Below, in pieces: positions 1 through 6,323 of a stretch of DNA of 16,424 nucleotides. Within the stretch, counting starts at the first letter, position 1. Every line of letters begins with the position of its first letter. Source of the stretch: Candidatus Sabulitectum sp. (GTDB taxonomy: Bacteria; Fermentibacterota; Fermentibacteria; Fermentibacterales; JCC-6); assembly GCA_029940175.1 (NCBI GenBank), contig JAOZRM010000051.1, positions 1 through 16,424 on the forward strand, read 5' to 3'. The notes beneath the pieces were generated by a model. That model ran no database searches, was not told where the DNA came from, and saw only the letters and a list, made by a program, of their open reading frames with translations. A program made the translations under genes and the position numbers.

Positions 1-689
1 TTATTCATCCCAACATCTACAATAACTGCACCTGGCTTTATCCAATCACTTTTGATCATTTCGGCTCTGCCAACAGCGGCAACCAGAATATCCGCCTTGC
101 GACATTGTTTCATCAGGTCCACAGTTCTACTGTGTGCAACTGTAACTGTACAGTTCTCTCTAAGGAGTAATGCAGCCATGGGCTTCCCAACTATGTTGGA
201 TCTGCCAATTATCAGAGCGTCTCTGCCGGACATGGGAATGTCGTGATGACGGAGCAGTCCGATAATACCCGAAGGAGTACATGGAAAAAGACCTTCCTCA
301 CCTCTCCACAGACGTCCAACATTCACCGGATGAAAACCGTCAACATCTTTTTCCGGTAAAACTGCTGAAGCGATCGCGTCAACTGAGATATGGTCAGGTA
401 GAGGGAGTTGAACAAGAATACCATGAATACTGTTATCAGAGTTGAGTTCATCAACAAGCTGAAGGATCTCGATTTCACTGGTTTCCACAGGTAAAGAAAT
501 AACACTGCTGTTAAATCCCACCTTTTTACAAGCCTTCTCCTTGGCCCCCACATAAACCTTACTTGCAGCATTATCACCAACCATTATAACTGCAAGCCCG
601 GGAGGCGGTCCCTGAAGTTCGTCCACTCGCTCCTTTAAAGAAGCTCTGACAACTCTCGCATATTTCCTGCCGGAAAGAACAAGAGGCAT
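1..689 (-). CDS. folD: FolD, methylenetetrahydrofolate dehydrogenase / cyclohydrolase (3' end missing)
   Basis: This bifunctional cytosolic enzyme oxidises 5,10-methylene-THF to 5,10-methenyl-THF with NAD(P)+ and hydrolyses that to 10-formyl-THF, the one-carbon donor for purine synthesis. The window shows 229 codons of a family usually 280-300 residues long; the C-terminus lies beyond position 1. Visible family signatures are the YxxxK active-site motif (Y46, K50 in YVGAKEKA), GILVQLPLP (90-98), PEKDVDGFHPVN (112-123), PCTPSG (136-141) and the dinucleotide-binding IGRSNIVGKP (161-170). The ATG at 689-687 lies 3 nt after the rplU stop, with AAAGG of the rplU end serving as ribosome binding site, so translation is probably coupled to rplU. 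Its place downstream of purB/L/Q/S fits a supply role for purine synthesis. The family call is near certain. Confidence 0.96.
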   Translation of the reverse strand, partial: MPLVLSGRKYARVVRASLKERVDELQGPPPGLAVIMVGDNAASKVYVGAKEKACKKVGFNSSVISLPVETSEIEILQLVDELNSDNSIHGILVQLPLPDHISVDAIASAVLPEKDVDGFHPVNVGRLWRGEEGLFPCTPSGIIGLLRHHDIPMSGRDALIIGRSNIVGKPMAALLLRENCTVTVAHSRTVDLMKQCRKADILVAAVGRAEMIKSDWIKPGAVIVDVGMN

Positions 690-692
690 AGC

Positions 693-1007
693 TTAACCTT
701 TTGTGATCTTCTCGATCTGAACCCAGGTCTGAAGCTGTCTGTGACCGGTTTTTCTCTGGTATCCTTTGCGTCGTTTGCGTTTGAAAATTACTACTTTGGG
801 TCCCTTGGATTGCTCAACGATCCGAGCTGAAACCTTGATGCCTTCAATAAACGGATGCCCCACAACAACTTTATCCTCTTTAGCCACTAGAAGAACATCT
901 TCAAAGGTATGGGAAGCTCCCTCTTCTCCTTCAAGATGAGGTACCATTAACTTCATGCCCGGTTCAACTCTGAACTGAGATCCACCTGTTTTTATAATCG
1001 CGTACAA
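693..1007 (-). CDS. rplU: 50S ribosomal protein L21
   Basis: L21 is a primary 23S rRNA-binding protein of the large ribosomal subunit. The 104-residue product has the usual family length (about 103) and the typical N-terminus MYAIIKTGGSQFRV, with a basic KRKRRKGYQRKTGHRQ stretch near the C-terminus that contacts rRNA. The start is a TTG (1007-1005) preceded by GGAGG at 1018-1014 with 6 nt spacing. The upstream ATG at 1020-1018 is out of frame, so TTG is the only start that keeps the conserved N-terminus. It follows rng by 97 nt, and a good sigma-70 promoter overlaps the rng stop. The usual partner rpmA (L27) is absent downstream; folD takes its place. Confidence 0.97.
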   Translation of the reverse strand: MYAIIKTGGSQFRVEPGMKLMVPHLEGEEGASHTFEDVLLVAKEDKVVVGHPFIEGIKVSARIVEQSKGPKVVIFKRKRRKGYQRKTGHRQLQTWVQIEKITKG

Positions 1008-1018
1008 TTCCTACCTCC
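1005..1018 (-). promoter_or_regulatory. Ribosome binding site and TTG start of rplU
   Basis: Read on the minus strand, GGAGG (1018-1014) is followed by 6 nt and then TTG (1007-1005), which opens the conserved MYAIIKTGG frame. No in-frame ATG or GTG lies nearby, so the Shine-Dalgarno match decides the start. Confidence 0.8.
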
Positions 1019-1040
1019 ATTTATATTATCACAAATACCC

Positions 1041-1061
1041 AATAATGCGTAATTCACTATT
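1041..1061 (-). other. Small inverted repeat in the rplU leader
   Basis: On the minus strand AATAGTG (1061-1055) can pair with CATTATT (1047-1041) around a 7-nt loop, giving a 7-bp stem with one G-U pair. It lies inside the predicted 5' leader of rplU and has no U-tract, so it is not an intrinsic terminator. Ribosomal protein leaders often carry autoregulatory structures, but this stem is short and AT-rich and could be chance. Confidence 0.25.
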
Positions 1062-1079
1062 ACACCCGAACCGCGCAAA

Positions 1080-1108
1080 TTTATACTATTTCAGCCCTTC
1101 GAGGTCAA
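1080..1108 (-). promoter_or_regulatory. Sigma-70 type promoter for rplU-folD
   Basis: On the minus strand TTGACC (1108-1103) is separated by exactly 17 nt from TATAAA (1085-1080). Each hexamer matches the consensus in five of six positions. The -35 box overlaps the rng stop codon (1107-1105). Transcription would begin near 1073, leaving a leader of about 66 nt before the TTG start of rplU. This would let L21 be made independently of the long upstream operon. Seen by eye only; no scoring was done. Confidence 0.6.
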
Positions 1109-2652
1109 GCTCTGGCATCAGGGGAATACAAACCGGTGATTTCCTCGTGTGAATCAAGTGAAAACACCTTGAATTCCGCCTGAAGCATTCTTTCGTCCTC
1201 ATGAACGTGAACTGAAAGCTTGTCACTTCTTGCAGTAAGATACTCCAATCGTCTCCCGTCATCCTCCATGAGATACTTCGATACAAGAGGATTAATGGTA
1301 ACCACAATATTCCTGTGCTTCTTACCGTTTGCAGCCCTCTCAAGAAAACGCTCTATTTCTGTGAGAACACTCACCGGAGTCTGGATTCTACCTGTACCGG
1401 CACAATGTTCACAGGGAACGGACATGGATTGAACAAGACTGGGACGCACACGCTTTCTGGTCATTTCCACCAGACCCATAGGGCTGACCTGACAGGTCTT
1501 CGTGGGAGATCTGTCTCTACCGAGTTCGGCTCTAAGGCGGTTAACCACCTTATCGCGATGGGAAGAGTTATCCATATCAATGAAATCAATAACGATGATT
1601 CCACCAAGATCACGAAGACGCAACTGACGGGCAACTTCGCTGGCAGCCTCCATGTTTGTCTTTAGTATTGTGTCTTCCTGTCTTTTGCGCCCTACATATC
1701 TTTTCGTGTTCACATCTATTGCCACAAGAGCCTCAGTGTGGTCAATGACGATGGATCCTCCACTCTTCAGAAGGACTTCCCTGCGGACAAGACCGGAAAT
1801 TTCCTTCTCAACGCCATACTGGTCAAAAATGGGTGTTTTGCCCCGGTAATACTTAACCTTACCTGCCACATCAGGGTCAAAAGTTTTCAAATACTTCCTG
1901 ATCTGCTTTGCAACAATCCTGGAATCGCATACAATTGAGTTCACATCAGGAGTAACCAGATCTCTCACAGTCATTGTTATAAGATCATGCTCCTGATGGA
2001 GAAGTGCAGGTGCCTTCGATTTCGCAGAAAGGGCACCAATTTCCTTCCATTTGTTCACAATCCTTTCAACGTCAGTCTTGAAGCTCTCTTCATCCTTGTC
2101 AATACCGGCAGTTCTGGCGATAATACCAAATCCTTCAGTTCTGACATGCTGAGTTATCTTTCTCAGTCGACCTCTCTCCTGACGATCGGTGATCTTTCTG
2201 GAAACACCTGCCACAGAATCGCCCGGCATACTCACAACGTAACGTCCGGCAATGCTTATTCTAGTGCTGACCCTTGCACCCTTTGTTCCAATTGGTTCTT
2301 TTGTGATCTGCACAAGAATTCTTTTACCTTTTTCAAGAACCTTCTCGATGGGTCTGCGGGTCTCGTCGGACCTGGGAGGTCTCCCTTCAATAAGTGCCTT
2401 TGCAAAACTTTTTTCATCCACTAGCTTTTCGCGCACATCGGAAACGTGGAGAAAAGCACTTCTCTCCAGTCCAATATCCACAAAAGCCGCCTGCATCCCG
2501 GGTAGAACAGCATTGATCCTGCCAAGATAGATGTTTCCGACTATGTGCCTATCGTCTGCCATTTCAACGATAAGCTCCATAAGTCTGCCATCTTCAAGAA
2601 CAGCAATTCGAGTTACCTCAGGATGCTGGTTGACAATAAAATCAACCTTCAT
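1105..2652 (-). CDS. rng: Ribonuclease G (RNase E/G family)
   Basis: This is an endoribonuclease that cleaves single-stranded AU-rich RNA and takes part in rRNA maturation and mRNA decay. The 515-residue length is close to RNase G (about 490) and lacks the long C-terminal scaffold of RNase E. In order: an N-terminal segment, an S1 RNA-binding domain from about residue 37 (GNIYLGRINAVLPGMQAAFV), the DNase I-like catalytic core with the metal-binding aspartates in AIDVN (D313) and VIDFID (D356), and the zinc-link CEHC (C414, C417) followed by GTGRI. The ATG at 2652-2650 overlaps the end of the upstream radical SAM gene by 11 nt (ATGAAGGTTGA), which points to translational coupling. It is the last gene before the internal rplU promoter. 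No defect was seen. Confidence 0.96.
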   Translation of the reverse strand: MKVDFIVNQHPEVTRIAVLEDGRLMELIVEMADDRHIVGNIYLGRINAVLPGMQAAFVDIGLERSAFLHVSDVREKLVDEKSFAKALIEGRPPRSDETRRPIEKVLEKGKRILVQITKEPIGTKGARVSTRISIAGRYVVSMPGDSVAGVSRKITDRQERGRLRKITQHVRTEGFGIIARTAGIDKDEESFKTDVERIVNKWKEIGALSAKSKAPALLHQEHDLITMTVRDLVTPDVNSIVCDSRIVAKQIRKYLKTFDPDVAGKVKYYRGKTPIFDQYGVEKEISGLVRREVLLKSGGSIVIDHTEALVAIDVNTKRYVGRKRQEDTILKTNMEAASEVARQLRLRDLGGIIVIDFIDMDNSSHRDKVVNRLRAELGRDRSPTKTCQVSPMGLVEMTRKRVRPSLVQSMSVPCEHCAGTGRIQTPVSVLTEIERFLERAANGKKHRNIVVTINPLVSKYLMEDDGRRLEYLTARSDKLSVHVHEDERMLQAEFKVFSLDSHEEITGLYSPDARA

Positions 2653-5011
2653 TAGTTACATCTCCTTCAGTTACCACCATGAGTGGAACAAGCTGCCCCA
2701 TCTGGTCAGTAACGTAAATGTTGGTTCTGACTATAGATCCCCATCTCACTCCCGCAGCTTCCATGATCCTGTCGGGTCTGGAAGCTCCAATATTGGGATT
2801 GGAGATCATGCTTACTTTATTTCTATCTAACACTGAAATGGATGAAACAAGTTCACTCCCTTTCAGGTAGTCAATCAATTTTTCGGTACTATCAATACCA
2901 TGGATAATATACTCTGCTGCGGTTGTCAAAGAACCTGGCGATCTGTACTTCCCCGAAATCCTCTTCATAGCAGTTATTCTAATAACGGGATGCAGCACAT
3001 CGGAAAGAGATTTCCGCACCACTTCCAGATCAACAGATTTCATGAGCTGGAAGTCAAGGTACTCACTCTCGCTACCCATACCCAGAGGAATCGGCTGGGA
3101 AAAAACAAGTTTCATTCGTCTTGCAAAACCGGAGCTGTAATACACCGGAAGTCCACTTCTTCTAAATGCCCTGGTCCACATCCTTACCATATCAAGGTGA
3201 GATGTGAAACGAGAGAGTCCGGTCTTGGAATACCTGAGGCGCACTCTCTCCACGGGTAGCTGTGCTTCTGGACGAACACTTGTCTCTTCACTGAATACAA
3301 GTTCCGGAAAAGGAGATACATTACCGTCACAACCTCCGCAAAAACTGCAGCCTGCCTCTCTGCAATCTGGAAGAATTTCCTCTTTGCAGGAACGTTCGAA
3401 CTCCTGTATCAACCACTGCCTGTTCACACCGGTATCAACAAAATCCCATGGGAGTCGATCCTCAATATCAAAACTTTCCTTCTGTTTCCCACCAATTAGT
3501 TCTTTCCATATATCCCAGCGAAACAGATCACTCCACCCGTCAAAAACTGCTCCGGCCAGGTAAGCTCTCTCCAGAATATCCTGGGATTCTCTTCCACCGG
3601 AACAGAGGAAGTTCTCCACTACGGAAACTTTCGGGTCATTCCATGAAACCCTGGCTCTCCGGCAGTTACTCCGTACCAGCTGAATTCTTCTCCAGAGCTC
3701 TTCATGCCCAGGCTGTTCAGACCACTGGAATGGAGTATGGGGTTTAGGAACGAATGGGGAAATAGCTGCAGTAACCTTCCTTTTCTTACCCATGATCTTT
3801 GCCACTGCGTCAGCCAGTGATGCAATTGCCAGTACATCCTCATCTGTTTCTCCGGGAAGACCTATCATAAAGTACAACTTGATCCCGCGAGCCCCCATTC
3901 GAGAGGCTGTCTCGGCAGCCAGAATAATTTCTTGATGAGAAAGAGGCTTGTTGATGATTTTTCTCAATCTCTCGCTGCCTGCTTCCGGAGCCATTGTCAA
4001 ACTGCCCTTGAAGAATTTTTTGATGCTAAGCCCGGGGAGAGTGTCAGGTCTAAGAGAAGGCTGAGATATTCTTAAGTGCATCTCCTCCTCAAGAACTCCG
4101 AATCCCGCAAGCAGTTCATTCAATCCGGAGTAATCACCGAAAGAAAGTGAAAGTACACCGGCCTGCTCCCAGCCTGTGCTGATAACCGACTCTTTTATCA
4201 GATCGAGAACATCCTCCGGTGACCTTTCCCGGACCGGTCTTGATAACTGAGAAGCCTGACAGAATCTGCACCCTCGGGTACAGCCCCGTGATATCTCCAC
4301 AACTGCACGATCATGTGCCACTGTTGATATGGGAACAATCTGCTTAACCGGAGCATCTTTTTTTTCCAGTTTCTTTGCGATGGCCCAGTGAATTGTCTGT
4401 CCTTTGTGGTGCCTGGGAACCAGGACTGAAGGAAGAGTAGAAGCTCTGTACAGTTTCTCATCCCGATCAAGATTGGAACACAGTATCTCCATGAGAGGTA
4501 AAAGCCCTGCCTCCGCTTCTCCCAGAAAGAACACATCAACAAAGGGCATGAGAGGTACTGGATTAGCCAGACCTCCACCGCCGGCCAGAATAAGTGGATG
4601 GTCACCGCTGCGATCTTTCCACCTCAGATCAAGCTTCATAAGATCGATCAAAGAAAGAACATTGGTGTAAAGGATCTCGGTTGAGATGCCAAATCCCACC
4701 ACTGCACTTTCAGATACAGGATCTCCAGTCTCAAGATCAAGCCAGGGCAGATTTCTTTCCTTCATTAACCGGTGCATGTCAGCTGCAGGATGAAAACCTC
4801 GTCTGACACTGTACTTTCCAGTTTCCAGTAACAGATGACGAACAACTTCCAGTCCGAAATTGGAAGCTCCAAGTTCGTAAGTATCAGGATAGACCAGAGT
4901 AACACGAGAACCATGTCTGCCGGGGGAATCGTTGTACTCAAACCCGATATACTGCTGTGGTCGATCTACTTCTTTCAGTGCATCAAGAAAACCGGCTTTT
5001 GTCAGATCCAG
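2642..5011 (-). CDS. B12-binding-type radical SAM protein fused to a DUF2344-like domain (CTG start proposed)
   Basis: The function is not established; I recall the type as a TIGR03960-like radical SAM protein joined to a TIGR03936/DUF2344-like C-terminal domain. With the proposed start it has 789 residues. About 1-200 form a cobalamin-binding-like N-terminal domain, including RPQQYIGFEYN and LVYPDTYELGASNFGLEVV. The radical SAM core carries CTRGCRFC (C244, C248, C251). A second Cys-rich stretch, CKEEILPDCREAGCSFCGGC, spans about 542-561. The last 200 residues, from VERVRLRYSKTG, match the DUF2344 part. The first ATG in frame is codon 79 (4777), inside the conserved N-terminal domain. The 78 codons upstream contain no ATG, GTG or TTG, but an AGGAGGT sits 7 nt before a CTG at 5011. 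The gene overlaps purS by 10 nt and rng by 11 nt. Such genes often neighbour rng and rplU, suggesting a link to RNA or ribosome biology; that is inference. Confidence 0.85.
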   Translation of the reverse strand: MDLTKAGFLDALKEVDRPQQYIGFEYNDSPGRHGSRVTLVYPDTYELGASNFGLEVVRHLLLETGKYSVRRGFHPAADMHRLMKERNLPWLDLETGDPVSESAVVGFGISTEILYTNVLSLIDLMKLDLRWKDRSGDHPLILAGGGGLANPVPLMPFVDVFFLGEAEAGLLPLMEILCSNLDRDEKLYRASTLPSVLVPRHHKGQTIHWAIAKKLEKKDAPVKQIVPISTVAHDRAVVEISRGCTRGCRFCQASQLSRPVRERSPEDVLDLIKESVISTGWEQAGVLSLSFGDYSGLNELLAGFGVLEEEMHLRISQPSLRPDTLPGLSIKKFFKGSLTMAPEAGSERLRKIINKPLSHQEIILAAETASRMGARGIKLYFMIGLPGETDEDVLAIASLADAVAKIMGKKRKVTAAISPFVPKPHTPFQWSEQPGHEELWRRIQLVRSNCRRARVSWNDPKVSVVENFLCSGGRESQDILERAYLAGAVFDGWSDLFRWDIWKELIGGKQKESFDIEDRLPWDFVDTGVNRQWLIQEFERSCKEEILPDCREAGCSFCGGCDGNVSPFPELVFSEETSVRPEAQLPVERVRLRYSKTGLSRFTSHLDMVRMWTRAFRRSGLPVYYSSGFARRMKLVFSQPIPLGMGSESEYLDFQLMKSVDLEVVRKSLSDVLHPVIRITAMKRISGKYRSPGSLTTAAEYIIHGIDSTEKLIDYLKGSELVSSISVLDRNKVSMISNPNIGASRPDRIMEAAGVRWGSIVRTNIYVTDQMGQLVPLMVVTEGDVTNEG

Positions 5012-5511
5012 AAAGAGACCTCCTGAGAAACAGGATTACTGAACAAACCGCCAGCTCGTGTATCACTCACAGAAAGATCAAGAGCCATTTTCTTAGTGAG
5101 GGCTTCATCGGTGTCCTTCAAGTATCCTAATCGCCATAGAACTCCGTATCGCAATGATTCAACGGCAAAACCCCTTCGCTTCAGAAGATCTGTCCAGTTC
5201 TCACTGATACTGTCCAAATGATCCCGGACAACGATCCCCACCCACTGAAGTTCCGGATCCTCTTCTGAGAAAGAAGATTCCTTCTCCGGGAACAGCCAGG
5301 TCTGCTTGTTAGGGTTCACGATGTCGGTAAAGTGCCGAACCAGTTCAGAAACCGTTTCTCTACCACCGCTGGAAACTTCAAACTCCCACAGCTCATACCG
5401 ATGAATTTTCAATGGAGGTAGTTGAAGCCTCATGTCTCTGATTGTATTTATGGCAGTTACTGCCTGCGGATCCGGTGTTTTCAGTTTCACCGCAATCTGA
5501 ATGCTTTCCAT
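5002..5511 (-). CDS. purS: Double-length PurS, FGAM synthase structural subunit (two tandem PurS-like repeats)
   Basis: PurS is the small subunit that bridges PurL and PurQ in formylglycinamide ribonucleotide amidotransferase. Usual PurS is about 80 residues; this one is 169 and reads as two repeats. Repeat 1 (about 3-72) has IQIAVKLKTPDPQAV, then KIHRYELWEFEV, then LVRHFTDIVNPN. Repeat 2 (about 90-163) has VGIVVRDHLDSISENW, then GFAVESLRYGVLWRLGYL, then GLFSNPVSQ. Both follow the PurS order: strand, helix, a strand with R-Y/G-x-L-W, helix, and an NP near the end. An acidic linker (about 74-88) joins them. The ATG at 5511-5509 overlaps the purQ stop (TAATG). Placement after purL and purQ makes the assignment firm; the two-repeat reading rests on pattern recognition. 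The single-frame ORF shows no frameshift. Confidence 0.85.
   Translation of the reverse strand: MESIQIAVKLKTPDPQAVTAINTIRDMRLQLPPLKIHRYELWEFEVSSGGRETVSELVRHFTDIVNPNKQTWLFPEKESSFSEEDPELQWVGIVVRDHLDSISENWTDLLKRRGFAVESLRYGVLWRLGYLKDTDEALTKKMALDLSVSDTRAGGLFSNPVSQEVSFWI
5009..5024 (-). promoter_or_regulatory. Strong ribosome binding site before a CTG start
   Basis: On the minus strand AGGAGGT (5024-5018) lies inside the end of purS, 7 nt upstream of CTG (5011-5009) in the radical SAM frame. It is one of the best Shine-Dalgarno matches in the window and is ideally placed for that CTG. A second in-frame CTG at 5005 would be 13 nt away, too far to be optimal. Confidence 0.65.
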
Positions 5512-6323
5512 TATTCAACCCCCAGATGCTTTGCAAGGCTTTTAAAAATAACAGCTCCGGGTCCCGGGTTTTCTTCAAGATCCTTTAAAGATGAATTTCT
5601 TCTTAAGTCACCCCAGTGACCTGGTGTATCAGGGGGAACCTGCCAGAGGTGGAGACTTCGTTCCGGGTGGGGCATCATGGCCAGTACATTGCCTTCTGAA
5701 TTCATAAGACCTGCTATATCAAGAACTGACCCGTTTGGATTCTCCGGCCAACCCTGAGGAGCAGAACCGTCAACACCACAATATGTTAGACCGATATGAC
5801 CGCCAACCTTCCCCATATCTTCCTCTCGGAAGACAAATCGCCCCTCGGCGTGAGCAATGGGAGCAGGAATTGAATCTGTACCCATAGCACAGAGCCAGGG
5901 ACATTTCTGAATAGCATCCGGTCCAGCTTTCAAATGGATCCATCCGGACAGATAACCACTTCGCCCCGGTGCGAGATTACCAGCCAGTGCTCCCTGCACA
6001 GACCCGGGCTTCCAGCCGGGCACCAGCCCACTCTCAAGAAGAACCTGGGCTCCGTTGCAGATGCCCAGAACAGGTTTTCCATTCATGGCCTCTTCAAAAA
6101 CCAGGTCCATAATTTCTTCACGAGCAGCGATAACACCGGCTCTGATCCTGTCCTGAAAAGAAAAACCTCCCGGTAGAACATAGGCATCAGCTCTGGCGTC
6201 TGAGAGTTTTCCGATATCGTTCCAGTTGTAAATCCGGGCATCAACGCCTGAATTCTTCAGTGCTCTTGCAGTCTCAAACTCACAGTTGGAACCGGGGAAT
6301 CTTATAACAGCAGCACGAGGCAT
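5511..6323 (-). CDS. purQ: PurQ, FGAM synthase glutaminase subunit
   Basis: This class I glutamine amidotransferase releases ammonia from glutamine and passes it to PurL to make FGAM from FGAR in purine synthesis. It opens with AAVIRFPGSNCEFETARAL, carries the oxyanion loop LPGGFSFQDRIRAG (50-63), the nucleophile C89 in GICNGAQ, and the rest of the triad H219 and E221 in MMPHPERS. NPNGS (195-199) is also typical. At 270 residues it is longer than the about 227-residue Bacillus type and closer to archaeal or fused glutaminase domains. Its ATG overlaps the purL stop by 1 nt (TGATG) and its stop overlaps purS (TAATG), so the three FGAM synthase subunits are tightly coupled for translation. Confidence 0.96.
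   Translation of the reverse strand: MPRAAVIRFPGSNCEFETARALKNSGVDARIYNWNDIGKLSDARADAYVLPGGFSFQDRIRAGVIAAREEIMDLVFEEAMNGKPVLGICNGAQVLLESGLVPGWKPGSVQGALAGNLAPGRSGYLSGWIHLKAGPDAIQKCPWLCAMGTDSIPAPIAHAEGRFVFREEDMGKVGGHIGLTYCGVDGSAPQGWPENPNGSVLDIAGLMNSEGNVLAMMPHPERSLHLWQVPPDTPGHWGDLRRNSSLKDLEENPGPGAVIFKSLAKHLGVE

Noticed and set aside
323..580. Minus-strand 85-codon frame within folD
   Set aside because: It is in another frame of the FolD coding region, where all FolD motifs are in the correct frame.
1025..1033. Extended -10 element TGTGATAAT before rplU
   Set aside because: It has no -35 partner and would put the transcript start at about 1018, on the ribosome binding site; the TTGACC/TATAAA pair upstream fits far better.
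1987..2424. Plus-strand open frame of 145 codons opposite rng
   Set aside because: It lies fully antisense to a well-supported RNase G gene, and its Cys- and Ser-rich translation matches no family. Treated as a shadow frame, as are the other plus-strand frames opposite purL, purB, the radical SAM gene and uvrB.
4778..5011. Starting the radical SAM gene at its first ATG (4777)
   Set aside because: This would remove 78 codons that look like the conserved N-terminal domain and leave about 225 nt without a gene in an otherwise gapless operon.
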